64,000 nucleotides of DNA. It comes from Macrococcoides bohemicum (GTDB lineage: Bacteria > Bacillota > Bacilli > Staphylococcales > Staphylococcaceae). The first letter of the stretch is position 1, and each line of letters starts with the position of its first letter. The stretch is taken from the NCBI RefSeq assembly GCF_003259675.1, contig NZ_PZJG01000001.1, positions 248,001-312,000 of the forward strand. Direction: 5' to 3'. Positions 51,955 through 61,350 of this stretch are shown one piece after another. The position numbers were made by a program, and so were the translations under genes. A model generated the notes under the pieces. It was not told the origin of the DNA. It saw only the letters and a list, made by a program, of their open reading frames with translations, and ran no database searches.

Positions 51955-52683
51955 TTAATTTTCTAATGTTTCAGCAATATGTTTTCCAAGCCTCTTGTTT
52001 CCTTCATCATTTAAATGATAAGGATCTTTATATAGCTCTTCTTTATCTTGATAGTTTTCTATGAATGAGTCAAAATCTATTATCTGATATTTTAAATCCT
52101 CTTTTTTTACTAAATCTTTTTCTAGTTGATTTCTATAACTTTCAATTACATCTACTTTCCCATTGTCAAATATGTATCTATATAAATTGTGCTTCAATGC
52201 TGATTTAAAGTTTTCTTTTTCTTCTATTCCGTATTCAGGTATTTCTAATATATATGCTTTTTTTCCATATGAATTAATCAGTTCTATCCATTTAATCATA
52301 TGATATGAATAATAGTCTTTACCTATATGACCAGCAGTATCGTTTACACCAGCAATTAAAACAACTTTGCTGATATTCTCGTCTTCTAAAATATTTAAAA
52401 CTTCTTTGTTTTGATTTTCTTGTAATAATTCTTTAGATTTATATCCGTAATAACCTTTGCTTTTAATATCAACATTTTGTTTTAGGTTATTTTTAACAGC
52501 TGAATCAAGTTTATTATTGATAACCCAACTATCACCTATAATACCGATATCATCTTTCTTTATGTCAATATTCTGTTTTTCAATTTTAAAATCATAGAAG
52601 TTATGATCTTTATAAATGTAATAACCAACTCCTGAAAATAATAAAAAAATAAATAATAAAGTAAATAGTGCAAACTTTTTCAT
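51955..52683 (-). CDS. Membrane-anchored SGNH hydrolase (lysogenic-conversion candidate)
   Basis: An N-terminal hydrophobic anchor (KKFALFTLLFIFLLFSGVGYYIY) without a lipobox is followed by an extracellular SGNH hydrolase: Ser52 (GDSW), Asn114 (GVND), Asp220 and His223 (DPYHLN). The ATG at 52683 follows GGGAGG. It is transcribed against the late operon next to attR, with its own TGATATAAT box, the usual place for cargo genes. Its first motif (IGIIGDSWV) resembles that of the phage's tail esterase (LGVIGDSWV). It probably trims acyl groups from wall polymer in the lysogen; substrate unknown. Confidence 0.85.
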   Translation of the reverse strand: MKKFALFTLLFIFLLFSGVGYYIYKDHNFYDFKIEKQNIDIKKDDIGIIGDSWVINNKLDSAVKNNLKQNVDIKSKGYYGYKSKELLQENQNKEVLNILEDENISKVVLIAGVNDTAGHIGKDYYSYHMIKWIELINSYGKKAYILEIPEYGIEEKENFKSALKHNLYRYIFDNGKVDVIESYRNQLEKDLVKKEDLKYQIIDFDSFIENYQDKEELYKDPYHLNDEGNKRLGKHIAETLEN

Positions 52684-52729
52684 TAAATAGCCTCCCGATA
52701 TAAATTTGGATAAAAAATACAACATAAAA

Positions 52730-52738
52730 ATTATATCA
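52730..52738 (-). promoter_or_regulatory. Extended -10 promoter of the SGNH cassette
   Basis: TGATATAAT on the minus strand is 46 nt before the ATG, the same box as in the early-region cassettes. Confidence 0.55.
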
Positions 52739-52807
52739 TTATCTTTAAAAAATAATTAATTTATTTTATATTATTTGAGTTTCTTCTATATAATATATAG
52801 TAATGAG

Positions 52808-52851
52808 TTAAAATCATTTAAAATCATAACTTATGGCGATGAAATGGCGAT
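52808..52851 (+). promoter_or_regulatory. Right-end arm-type sites and 19-bp repeat
   Basis: The 19-bp repeat TTAAAATCATTTAAAATCA (52808-52826) matches the left end exactly. TGGCGAT follows at 52834 and 52845, 11 bp apart, as in the left arm. Confidence 0.55.
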
Positions 52852-52891
52852 AAATAGCTCAACCGCTTGATATTATTGACATCATCACCAT

Positions 52892-52907
52892 CCTCCCAGG
52901 ACGCTAA
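52892..52907 (+). repeat. attR core
   Basis: CCTCCCAGGACGCTAA is identical to attL. It carries only the 3' 12 nt of tRNA-Arg, so no second tRNA gene is present here. Confidence 0.9.
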
Positions 52908-52934
52908 AAAACCGCTAATTTATTTAGCGGTTTT
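52908..52934. terminator. Bidirectional terminator, ancestral tRNA-Arg terminator
   Basis: AAAACCGCTAA (52908-52918) and TTAGCGGTTTT (52924-52934) form an 11-bp stem with T-runs on both strands. It also ends the sirtuin gene, whose stop codon lies in the stem. Before integration it would have directly followed tRNA-Arg. Confidence 0.8.
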
Positions 52935-53661
52935 CTTTTTGGATTTTTTTAAATATATTACTGATACTGTCTTCAAAAACGATGGCATCTTTTCTTACAG
53001 ATCTCAGGGGTGTTTTATTGATTACAACGAGATATTTGCCATGAAACAAATCTACAAATCCAGCTGCTGGATAAACTGAAAGAGAAGTTCCGGCAACGAT
53101 CAGCATATCTGCTGAACTGATTGCCTGAATTGCACTTTCTATCGTATTAGCATCTAGCGCTTCTTCATACATAACGATGTCAGGTCGTACGATGCCACCA
53201 TCTTTAGGACATCTTGGTATACCCTGCTCATCCAAAGTAAGATCTTCTAGTGAATAATTTTCGTTGCATGCTAAGCAATAGTTATTGATCACTGTCCCGT
53301 GTAATTCAAGCACTTTTGATGAACCTGCGAGTTGGTGTAATCCATCGATATTTTGAGTGACGACAGTTACGTCTTTACCGCTATCTTCAAGTGTTCGGAG
53401 GAAAGTATGTGCAAGGTTCGGTTGTGCATCAGCATATACTAATTTATCGAAGTGAAAATCAAAGTATTGTTTAGGGTATCGTTTAAAGAATGAATGAGAA
53501 ATAATTTGTTCAGGTGAAAATTCTGAATTAGTTTCCTGCATAAATATTCCATTAGCAGATCTGAAGTCTGGTATGCCACTTTCAGTTGATACGCCAGCTC
53601 CTCCGAAGAAAACGATTTTTTTACTATCATTTAATGCTTGTTTAAATTGTTGGATACGCAT
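52924..53661 (-). CDS. NAD-dependent protein deacylase (sirtuin)
   Basis: Sir2-type enzyme removing acyl groups from lysines with NAD. It has the NAD site GGAGVSTESGIPDFRS, TQNIDGLH with the catalytic His in LELHGT, a Cys4 zinc site (CLACNENYS...CPKDGG) and AGTSLSVYPAAG. It is 245 aa; the ATG at 53661 follows AAAGGAG. It runs convergently toward attR, divergently from the Nudix gene. Confidence 0.95.
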   Translation of the reverse strand: MRIQQFKQALNDSKKIVFFGGAGVSTESGIPDFRSANGIFMQETNSEFSPEQIISHSFFKRYPKQYFDFHFDKLVYADAQPNLAHTFLRTLEDSGKDVTVVTQNIDGLHQLAGSSKVLELHGTVINNYCLACNENYSLEDLTLDEQGIPRCPKDGGIVRPDIVMYEEALDANTIESAIQAISSADMLIVAGTSLSVYPAAGFVDLFHGKYLVVINKTPLRSVRKDAIVFEDSISNIFKKIQKENR

Positions 53662-53719
53662 TATTCTTCTCCTTTCGTCAATATATTAAGTTTATCATGA
53701 CGCGTCATTGTGCTCAATT

Positions 53720-53748
53720 TTGCAACTTTGTATGAATTCAGATATAAT
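53720..53748 (+). promoter_or_regulatory. Promoter of the Nudix/TPR operon
   Basis: TTGCAA (53720-53725), a 17-bp spacer and TATAAT (53743-53748) lead to a 5' UTR of about 115 nt. Confidence 0.65.
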
Positions 53749-53869
53749 CAACATTTGTGAGTTTAGTAATCGTTTCGAAATGTTATCTCATTATAATAGG
53801 CATAAATATATTTGAGTTAGCATAGAAATTTGGTTAAAATTTAACTAAGACAGATTTAAGGAGTATTGT

Positions 53870-54490
53870 ATGAATAAATTTGATGAACAAATAATAGTGG
53901 TGAATCGTGAAACCATCTTTAATCATGAGAAAAATCATTTTAATGGCTTTATTTCTATAGAAGATCAAAAGGCGTTAGAAATTTATGAAACACTATCTAA
54001 ATACGAAGTGAAACGTCGCGGTGATATGGAAGAGGATCCTTCATATAAACAATTGATTTCATATTGTATCCTCGAAAATGAAAACGATGAGATATTAGTA
54101 TATGAACGTTTAACAGGTGGTGGTGAAGCGCGTCTTCATGGATTAAGCTCAATTGGTATCGGCGGTCATATGAATCAGCTAGATGATACTCAGATTGAAG
54201 GGGTGTTACTAGATAATGCTGCACGTGAATTAGAAGAAGAAGTAGGCGTTAAAGATGTTAACCCACTAAATTTAAATTTAATCGGTTTTATTAACGATGA
54301 TGACAATGAAGTAGGCCGTGTACATATCGGTTTAGTATTTAAACTAAAGGTTAAGGCGTCTGAAGTTTATGTGAATGAAACAGATACTTTAAAGATAGAA
54401 TGGAAACCGGAAAATACTTTAATGCAGGGTGCTGAATATGAATCATGGTCACGCATTATAATAGAATCTATATATAATGTAGGTCATTAG
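53870..54490 (+). CDS. Nudix hydrolase
   Basis: The Nudix box reads GGHMNQLDDTQIEGVLLDNAARELEEEVGV, with an insertion of a few residues between the glycine and REL-EEVG halves compared with the consensus. The catalytic glutamates are intact. The substrate is unknown. It is 206 aa and starts after AAGGAG; the next gene begins 1 nt after its stop. Confidence 0.87.
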   Translation: MNKFDEQIIVVNRETIFNHEKNHFNGFISIEDQKALEIYETLSKYEVKRRGDMEEDPSYKQLISYCILENENDEILVYERLTGGGEARLHGLSSIGIGGHMNQLDDTQIEGVLLDNAARELEEEVGVKDVNPLNLNLIGFINDDDNEVGRVHIGLVFKLKVKASEVYVNETDTLKIEWKPENTLMQGAEYESWSRIIIESIYNVGH

Positions 54491-54491
54491 T

Positions 54492-55451
54492 ATGTCTGAT
54501 ATTATTATCTTTCCGAAGTTGCAAGGAAATTTAATGAAACAGATAAAAGCAGCAATGAAGCGTGCAGATTATGAAACAGCATATGATTTATTCAATGATT
54601 ATGAAAAGCATTTCGAGTTAACTGAAGACGAGCATCTTATAAAACTGGATTGTCTTTATCAGTTAGAGAGTTTCCTTGAATTACGTGAAGAATCTAGTAT
54701 ATTGCTTAATCAAGGTCATTACGCATATGCAACAATTGTTCCATATTTTATAGAAAGTTTATTAAAATTGAAACAATATAAAACGGTGATTGAGTTAATT
54801 GAAGGGCTGCGTAGTGAAGATGTTGATCACAAACTGATAGTGTCGCTTATGCCTTTTTATGATGAGGCGAATCATCAGTTGAATAAAAGAAATGATGCAC
54901 ATTTAAAGTTTATACAGACTTTTAAAGATAATGATTACAATAAGCAACTGGCATTGATCATGGAATTAATAGAATCTGAAGATTTCCGTTTTCAGTTGAG
55001 CTTTGTTCAGCTGTTAGAATATAATGAAATACATCCTGTAATTAGCAGTATGATGATAGAGTATTTATTGTTATCAAACTTTAAGGGTGAAGTTAAATTT
55101 TCTAAGCTTAATATTGATACTAGAGTCAATGTTTCGAATTTAAACACGATGGTCCATTCATCATTCATGTCTGAAGTTGTTGGTGAAGTTAAAGCATACT
55201 ATGAGAACAATAGTCCGAATATCGTTGAAGTTATTGTAGAAACGATGAAATTACACAATGCTGTGATGCATCCAATTCATTTTCAGACATATTTTAATAG
55301 CAATTCACAAACTGTGGCCGATGCATATATAGTGATGTTTAATAGACTATTTAATATTGAAGACAGTGCGATAGAATTGTCTGATACACAAGTTGAAGAT
55401 ATAATTGAAGCTATTAATTTACTGGAAAATTATAATATGATACATGAATAG
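54492..55451 (+). CDS. TPR-like helical protein upstream of trigger factor
   Basis: This 319-residue all-helical protein has TPR-like repeats in its first half (MKRADYETAYDLFNDYEKHFELTEDEHLIKLDCLYQLESF...). A conserved protein of this kind precedes tig in staphylococci. It likely mediates protein contacts, but no activity is known. It is translated 1 nt after the Nudix gene from a weak AGG site. Confidence 0.8.
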   Translation: MSDIIIFPKLQGNLMKQIKAAMKRADYETAYDLFNDYEKHFELTEDEHLIKLDCLYQLESFLELREESSILLNQGHYAYATIVPYFIESLLKLKQYKTVIELIEGLRSEDVDHKLIVSLMPFYDEANHQLNKRNDAHLKFIQTFKDNDYNKQLALIMELIESEDFRFQLSFVQLLEYNEIHPVISSMMIEYLLLSNFKGEVKFSKLNIDTRVNVSNLNTMVHSSFMSEVVGEVKAYYENNSPNIVEVIVETMKLHNAVMHPIHFQTYFNSNSQTVADAYIVMFNRLFNIEDSAIELSDTQVEDIIEAINLLENYNMIHE

Positions 55452-55537
55452 ATATATAGATAGATGTAAGTATTATTATGCTATTGATAAAAAAATATAA
55501 AAAATGATATTATAATTTGTAATTTCAGCTAAAAATG

Positions 55538-55565
55538 TTGAAGCAAGATGGTTATATGCTATAAT
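55538..55565 (+). promoter_or_regulatory. Promoter of tig
   Basis: TTGAAG (55538-55543), a 16-bp spacer and TATAAT (55560-55565) end 43 nt before the start codon. Confidence 0.6.
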
Positions 55566-55608
55566 TAATGAGTTGAAAAAATTTTAGAAAAACGTGGAGG
55601 AATTACAC

Positions 55609-56892
55609 ATGTCAGCAAAATGGGAAAAACAAGAAGGTAATGAAGGATTATTAACAGTAACAGTTCCTGAAGAGGAAGTTAAAGCTGGATTAGATAAAGC
55701 ATTCGCTAAAGTTGTTAAACAAGTTAACGTACCAGGTTTCCGTAAAGGTAAAATGCCTCGTCAAATGTTCGAACAACGTTTCGGTGTTGAATCATTATTC
55801 CAGGATGCATTAGATATCATCTTACCGGATGCATATGCTAACGCAATCGATGAAGTAGGTATCAACCCAGTCGATCGTCCTGAAATTGATGTAGAACAAA
55901 TGGAAAAAGGTAAAGAATTAATCTTTACTGCTAAAGTTACTGTAGAACCTGAAGTTGAATTAGGTGATTACAAAGGTCTTGAAGTAGAAAAATTTGAGTC
56001 TGAAGTAACTGAAGAAGAATTAAATGAAGCGATCAATGCTGATTTAGCACGTAAAGCTGAATTAGTTGTTAAAGAAGAAGGCGAAGTTGCTGAAGGCGAC
56101 GTTGTTAACTTAGACTTTGATGGTTATGTTAATGATGAAGCATTTGAAGGCGGAAAAGCTGAAGGATACGATTTAGAAATCGGTTCAGGTCAATTTATTC
56201 CTGGATTCGAAGAGCAATTAGTTGGAATGAAAGTTGGCGATGAAAAAGACGTTAACGTTACATTCCCTGAAGAATACCATGCTGAAGAATTAGCAGGTAA
56301 AGAAGCTGTATTTAAAGTGAAGATCAACGAAGTTAAATCTAAAGAAGTACCTGAATTAGACGATGAAATGGCTAAAGAATTAGATGAGTCAGTTGATTCA
56401 GTTGATGCTTACAAAACTAAATATAAAGCAGATTTAGAAGAACAAAAGAAATTACAAGCTGAAAACGATACGAAAGAAAGCTTAGTAATGCAAGCAGTTG
56501 AAAATGCTAAAGTAGATATCCCTGAAGCAATGATCAACACAGAATTAGATCGTATGATGCAAGAATTTGAACAACGTATTGCACAACAAGGTTTAAATTT
56601 AGAATTATACTTCCAGTTCTCAGGTCAAACTGAAGAGCAATTAAAAGAGAGCATGAAAGCTGATGCTGAACAACGTGTTAAAACGAACTTAACTTTAGCT
56701 GCGATTGCTAATGCTGAAAATATTGAAGTAAGTGACGCTGATGTTGACGCTGAATTATCAAAAATGAGCGAACAATTCGGTATGTCAGTTGAAGATATTA
56801 AAGCTGCTTTAGGTAATGGTGCAATCTTAAAAGACGATCTTCGTATCCAAAAAGCAATTGACGTTTTAGTTTCTGAATCTAAAACTAAATAA
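55609..56892 (+). CDS. tig: Trigger factor
   Basis: This ribosome-bound chaperone and prolyl isomerase assists nascent chains. The N-terminal ribosome-binding signature is [21 protein letters not shown]. The FKBP-type PPIase domain (about 150-245; [44 protein letters not shown] in parts) and a helical C-terminal chaperone domain follow. It is 427 aa; ATG 55609 follows GGAGG. It has its own promoter and terminator. Confidence 0.97.
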   Translation: MSAKWEKQEGNEGLLTVTVPEEEVKAGLDKAFAKVVKQVNVPGFRKGKMPRQMFEQRFGVESLFQDALDIILPDAYANAIDEVGINPVDRPEIDVEQMEKGKELIFTAKVTVEPEVELGDYKGLEVEKFESEVTEEELNEAINADLARKAELVVKEEGEVAEGDVVNLDFDGYVNDEAFEGGKAEGYDLEIGSGQFIPGFEEQLVGMKVGDEKDVNVTFPEEYHAEELAGKEAVFKVKINEVKSKEVPELDDEMAKELDESVDSVDAYKTKYKADLEEQKKLQAENDTKESLVMQAVENAKVDIPEAMINTELDRMMQEFEQRIAQQGLNLELYFQFSGQTEEQLKESMKADAEQRVKTNLTLAAIANAENIEVSDADVDAELSKMSEQFGMSVEDIKAALGNGAILKDDLRIQKAIDVLVSESKTK

Positions 56893-56932
56893 TAAGTAGT
56901 ATTGTATAAAGTTTAACTATCAATATAATCAG

Positions 56933-56984
56933 AAACCGAACAAACCGTAAAATCGCTTTTGATTTTTATGTTTGTTCGGTTTTG
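56933..56984 (+). terminator. Terminator after tig
   Basis: AAACCGAACAAAC (56933-56945) and GTTTGTTCGGTTT (56970-56982) form a 13-bp perfect stem with a long loop, followed by Ts. Confidence 0.85.
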
Positions 56985-57048
56985 TTATGATAATAATTAG
57001 TTTAATCTATAGATATTTAAAAAGCAGATGATTTTTAGAATTAAAAGT

Positions 57049-57077
57049 TTGCAAACAACAGGAAACTTTAGTATATT
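57049..57077 (+). promoter_or_regulatory. Promoter of clpX
   Basis: TTGCAA (57049-57054), a 17-bp spacer and TATATT (57072-57077) lie 25 nt before the start codon. Confidence 0.6.
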
Positions 57078-57101
57078 CTTTAAAAGATAGGGGTGTTAAG
57101 T

Positions 57102-58358
57102 GTGTCTAAATTTAATGAAGAAGAGAACTTAAAATGCTCATTCTGTGGTAAGGATCAAGATCAGGTTAAGAAACTTGTAGCAGGTAGTGGTGTATACATT
57201 TGTAACGAATGTATCGAATTATGTTCTGAAATCGTTGCTGAAGAACTTAAAACGATTGAACATGAAGAAATCACTGAAATTCCTAAACCACATGAAATGT
57301 TAGCTTTATTAGATGAATATGTAATTGGGCAGACAAAAGCGAAAAAAGCGCTGTCTGTTGCAGTATATAATCATTATAAACGTATTTTTAAACCGATGGA
57401 TGAAGAAGAAGTGGAGTTACAAAAAAGTAATATCGCTTTAATTGGTCCAACGGGTTCAGGTAAAACGTTACTTGCACAAACTTTAGCACGTTCATTAAAT
57501 GTACCATTTGCAATTGCAGATGCAACAAGTTTAACAGAAGCGGGTTATGTAGGTGAAGACGTTGAAAATATTTTACTCCGTTTAATTCAGGCGGCTGATT
57601 TTGATATTGAACGTGCTGAAAAAGGGATAATCTATGTCGATGAAATCGATAAGATTGCACGTAAATCAGAAAATACATCGATTACGCGTGATGTAAGTGG
57701 TGAAGGTGTGCAACAAGCATTACTTAAAATTTTAGAAGGTACTGTTGCAAGCGTTCCGCCACAAGGGGGTAGAAAACACCCTAACCAGGAGTTTATCCAG
57801 ATTGATACGACGAATATTCTATTTATTTTAGGTGGAGCGTTTGATGGTATTGATGAAGTGATTAAACGTCGTCTTGGTGAAAAAGTAATTGGATTTACTG
57901 GAATTAAAGAGAAAGATTTTGATGATGCGACGCTTTTATCTCAAATTAAACCAGAAGATTTGCAAAGCTATGGGTTGATACCGGAATTTATCGGTCGTAT
58001 TCCTGTAGTAGCTAACCTGGAACAACTTGATGTAGAAGCACTGAAAAGCATTTTAACTCAACCTAAGAACGCATTAGTGAAACAATATACTAAAATGCTT
58101 GCTTTAGATGAAGTTGAATTAGCGTTTACTGAGGGAGCTTTAACAGCGATTAGTCAGTTAGCAATTGAAAGAAAAACAGGTGCTCGTGGATTACGTTCAA
58201 TTATTGAAGAGTCTATGATGGACGTAATGTTTGATATTCCTTCACTAGAAAATGTTAAACGCGTTGTTATTACAGAAGCTGCTATAAAAGATAATGCTGT
58301 ACCAGAAATGTATGATGCAGATAATAATTTAATTAATGATATTGTAACTTCAGCATAA
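57102..58358 (+). CDS. clpX: ATP-dependent protease ATP-binding subunit ClpX
   Basis: This AAA+ unfoldase feeds substrates to ClpP. The N-terminal zinc domain ([10 protein letters not shown]...CNECIELC) binds adaptors. Walker A GPTGSGKT, Walker [12 protein letters not shown], the pore loop GYVGEDV and the ClpP-binding loop IGFTGI are all present. It is 418 aa. GTG 57102 is 6 nt from GGGGTG and aligns with known ClpX starts. Confidence 0.97.
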   Translation: MSKFNEEENLKCSFCGKDQDQVKKLVAGSGVYICNECIELCSEIVAEELKTIEHEEITEIPKPHEMLALLDEYVIGQTKAKKALSVAVYNHYKRIFKPMDEEEVELQKSNIALIGPTGSGKTLLAQTLARSLNVPFAIADATSLTEAGYVGEDVENILLRLIQAADFDIERAEKGIIYVDEIDKIARKSENTSITRDVSGEGVQQALLKILEGTVASVPPQGGRKHPNQEFIQIDTTNILFILGGAFDGIDEVIKRRLGEKVIGFTGIKEKDFDDATLLSQIKPEDLQSYGLIPEFIGRIPVVANLEQLDVEALKSILTQPKNALVKQYTKMLALDEVELAFTEGALTAISQLAIERKTGARGLRSIIEESMMDVMFDIPSLENVKRVVITEAAIKDNAVPEMYDADNNLINDIVTSA

Positions 58359-58384
58359 AACCTGCCTTTATGGCGGGTTTTTTA
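58358..58384 (+). terminator. Terminator after clpX
   Basis: AAACCTGCC and GGCGGGTTT arms (one G-T pair) around a 5-nt loop are followed by TTT; the stem begins in the clpX stop codon. Confidence 0.8.
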
Positions 58385-58464
58385 CTATTTATATATCAAT
58401 TATCATATATTTATTAAAAAATCGTGTATAATAGTAAGACGTAAATGAAGAACAGGAGAAAGTC

Positions 58465-59055
58465 ATGAATATAAATCCAAATAATGTAGAAATATTAATT
58501 AGCGCAGTAAAACCTGAACAGTATCCAGATACAGGTTTACCGGAAGTTGCTTTAGCAGGACGTTCTAATGTGGGGAAATCATCTTTTATTAATACGATGA
58601 TTGGCCGTAAGAGCATGGCACGTATTTCTTCGAAACCAGGTAAGACACAGACATTAAATTTCTTTAAGATTGATGACAAATTAGTCTTTGTTGATGTACC
58701 GGGATATGGGTATGCAAAAGTTTCTAAAACAGAGCGTGAACGATGGGGAAAGATGATTGAGACATATATAACGATGCGCGAGTCTTTAGCGGTAGTGATT
58801 CAACTTGTTGATATACGTCATAACCCTAGTGAAGATGACAGATTGATGTACGACTTTTTAAAACATTACGAAATACCAACAATCGTTATTGCCACGAAAG
58901 AGGATAAGATTCCTAAAGGTAAGGTTCAAAAACATCTAAAAATAATTAAACAAGATCTTGATATGGATCCGGATGATACACTCATCAGCTATTCTTCATT
59001 GAGTAATGCTAAGAATGATTTAATCCTTAATGCAATTGATAAGTACTTAAAATAA
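58465..59055 (+). CDS. ysxC: Ribosome biogenesis GTPase YsxC/EngB
   Basis: This essential GTPase aids 50S subunit assembly. G1 is [11 protein letters not shown]2 SSKPGKTQ, G3 DVPGYG, G4 ATKED and G5 YSSLS. It is 196 aa, starting after CAGGAGAAAG. Position directly after clpX (with lonA absent) is a Staphylococcaceae arrangement. Confidence 0.95.
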   Translation: MNINPNNVEILISAVKPEQYPDTGLPEVALAGRSNVGKSSFINTMIGRKSMARISSKPGKTQTLNFFKIDDKLVFVDVPGYGYAKVSKTERERWGKMIETYITMRESLAVVIQLVDIRHNPSEDDRLMYDFLKHYEIPTIVIATKEDKIPKGKVQKHLKIIKQDLDMDPDDTLISYSSLSNAKNDLILNAIDKYLK

Positions 59056-59064
59056 TTTGTGAAA
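59056..59064 (+). promoter_or_regulatory. TTTGTGAAA motif upstream of hemA
   Basis: TTTGTGAAATTT begins at 59056, one base after the ysxC stop codon. It matches the repeats ahead of sdhC. TTGTGA (59058) could also act as a -35, with TATATA about 18 bp downstream, so the motif would overlap the hemA promoter. Confidence 0.5.
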
Positions 59065-59152
59065 TTTTAATGACGAATATTTATATAGAGTAAATAAAAT
59101 ATAAAAGAAATGTTAATATAGAAGTAATGGCAAAAAAATGGGGGCGGAATAC

Positions 59153-60493
59153 ATGCATATCGTTGTTGTGAGTGTGAATCACAAAACAGCTGATGTGAGT
59201 TTGAGGGAGAAACTTACATTTTCAGATGAAACGATTGAACGTGCACATAGTGCGTTAATTAATCAAAAATCAGTGTTAGAAGGTGTAATCCTTTCAACAT
59301 GTAATAGAACTGAAATCTATGCTGTTGTTGATCAGGTGCATACAGGTAGATATTATATAAAATCATTTTTATCTGAATGGTTTGATGTGGATTTAGACAT
59401 CGTTAAATCAATGACAGATATAAAAGTTGGACATGCTGCAATTTACCATCTATTTAAAGTAATTACAGGGCTAGATTCAATTGTACTAGGTGAAACTCAA
59501 ATTTTAGGTCAAGTGAGAGATAGCTTCTTACTTGCACAAACAGAAGGTACAACAGGTACGATTTTTAATCGTTTATTTAAAGATGCAATTACGCTTGCAA
59601 AGCGTTCGCATGCTGAGACAGATATTTCTTCAAAAGCAGTATCTGTTTCTTATGCAGCAGTGGAATTATCGAAGAAAGTTTTAGGTACATTAGAAAATAA
59701 AAAAATCTTAATCATCGGTGCGGGAGAAATGGCTGAGCTTGCATTAGAGAACTTAGTAGGTTCTGGTGCAGCAGAGATTACCGTAATTAATCGTACAGCA
59801 GAAAAAGCAATCTCTCTTGCAGATAAATACGGTGGTAGTCAAAAATCTATAGAAGAATTACAATGTGCATTAATTGAAAATGATATTGTTATTTCTTCTA
59901 CAAGTGCTCAGGATTTTATTATTACGAAACCGATGATGCATGATTTAATGAAGATGCGCAATAATCGTTCAATCGTGTTAATTGATATTGCAGTGCCACG
60001 TGACATTGATCCTGCTGTTAATGATATTGATCTTATCTTTAATTATGACGTTGATGATTTAAAAGGATTAGTAGATGCAAATTTAGCTGAGCGTCAAAAA
60101 GCAGCAAATATTATTGAGACGATGATTGATACACAGGTTGAAGAATTTATTGCCTGGATTAATATGCTAGGTGTTGTACCTGTCATTACTGCATTACGAG
60201 AAAAAGCACTTCGTATTCAGGAAACAACGATGGAAAGTATCGATCGTAAAATGCCTGACTTAACAGACCGTGAAAGAAAAGTGATTTCTAAACATATGAA
60301 GAGTATTATTAATCAAATGTTAAAAGATCCAATTTCACAGGCAAAAGAAATTAGTGGTTCTGATAATAGAGAAGCAGAACTTCAGTTTTTCCAGGATATC
60401 TTTAATATTTCAAACGAAGTTGAAAGTTTAAATCAAGATGTGACGATGGTACATCGTACGGTAGAGAGCTTTACGTTAAGTCCTAAACACTAG
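59153..60493 (+). CDS. hemA: Glutamyl-tRNA reductase
   Basis: It reduces Glu-tRNA to glutamate-1-semialdehyde, the first committed step of C5 heme synthesis. The catalytic cysteine is in [10 protein letters not shown], the glutamate site in GETQILGQV, and the NADPH fold in [12 protein letters not shown]. The C-terminal dimerisation helix is complete. It is 446 aa; ATG 59153 follows GGGGGCGG. It heads the hemAXCDBL operon. Confidence 0.97.
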   Translation: MHIVVVSVNHKTADVSLREKLTFSDETIERAHSALINQKSVLEGVILSTCNRTEIYAVVDQVHTGRYYIKSFLSEWFDVDLDIVKSMTDIKVGHAAIYHLFKVITGLDSIVLGETQILGQVRDSFLLAQTEGTTGTIFNRLFKDAITLAKRSHAETDISSKAVSVSYAAVELSKKVLGTLENKKILIIGAGEMAELALENLVGSGAAEITVINRTAEKAISLADKYGGSQKSIEELQCALIENDIVISSTSAQDFIITKPMMHDLMKMRNNRSIVLIDIAVPRDIDPAVNDIDLIFNYDVDDLKGLVDANLAERQKAANIIETMIDTQVEEFIAWINMLGVVPVITALREKALRIQETTMESIDRKMPDLTDRERKVISKHMKSIINQMLKDPISQAKEISGSDNREAELQFFQDIFNISNEVESLNQDVTMVHRTVESFTLSPKH

Positions 60494-60501
60494 GTGATAA
60501 A

Positions 60502-61335
60502 ATGAATGAATTATTATTAATGCGCTTACATGAAGCAATACTTATTCTATATATGATAAGTATTGCTTGTTATTTCTTTGACTTTGTAGAGAAGTCACGC
60601 CGACTTAAACGTTATGGATATTTATTATTGCTTAGCGTATTTCTTCTGCAGTCAACTTCAATTATCTTATTTATTTTTATTGTAGGACGTATTCCAATTG
60701 AAACGATCAATGAAGGTTTCTATTTTTTTACGTGGCTCATAATTTTGATATCATTAATATTATCTAAAGTAATTCGAACAGAGTTTTTTATCTTTTTGAT
60801 GAATTTAATAGGATTCGTGTTTATGATGATTCATACATTTCAGCCTTTAGATCTTTCTACAGGAACAACTGTATCACATATGATGAATGAATTATTGTGG
60901 ATACATGTAACGCTTGCTATTGTGTCTTATGTTATGTTTTTAATTGCTGCATTACATGCCGTGTTATACTTAACACAAATGCATCAATTAAAACAAAAGA
61001 AATTTAATCATAAATTTTTTAGGATAGGTGATCTAGAGAGCTTAAGTCGATTTGTACAAGTTTTTTCAATTATAGGATGCGTCATGCTATTGATTTCATT
61101 AATATTAGGTATTTATTGGGGCATTACTTTTGAAGGGAAATCAATATGGGTCGACTCTAAAGTATTAGGTTCGCTGTTATTACTTATCGGATATTCCGTA
61201 TATATATTTTTACATCAAAAAAACAAGTTAATGATGCATAGATTGATGGATTTTAATATCGTGTTATTCTTATTATTACTCATCAATTATTTAATCGTTT
61301 CTCGTTTTTCAGGATTCCATCAGTTATTTTATTAA
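60502..61335 (+). CDS. hemX: HemX, CcsA-like membrane protein of heme operon
   Basis: This protein of 277 residues has eight transmembrane segments and resembles the cytochrome c assembly (CcsA) family, with WGITFEGKSIWVDSK near the C-terminus like the Trp-rich loop. In Bacillus and Staphylococcus HemX lowers HemA levels when heme is adequate. It starts 8 nt after the hemA stop, on the same transcript. Confidence 0.9.
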   Translation: MNELLLMRLHEAILILYMISIACYFFDFVEKSRRLKRYGYLLLLSVFLLQSTSIILFIFIVGRIPIETINEGFYFFTWLIILISLILSKVIRTEFFIFLMNLIGFVFMMIHTFQPLDLSTGTTVSHMMNELLWIHVTLAIVSYVMFLIAALHAVLYLTQMHQLKQKKFNHKFFRIGDLESLSRFVQVFSIIGCVMLLISLILGIYWGITFEGKSIWVDSKVLGSLLLLIGYSVYIFLHQKNKLMMHRLMDFNIVLFLLLLINYLIVSRFSGFHQLFY

Positions 61336-61350
61336 TCTTTGGAGGCTATT

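Noticed and set aside
51955-52683. Calling the cargo gene a toxin or superantigen
   Set aside because: The SGNH motifs and membrane anchor fit an esterase; no toxin motif was seen.
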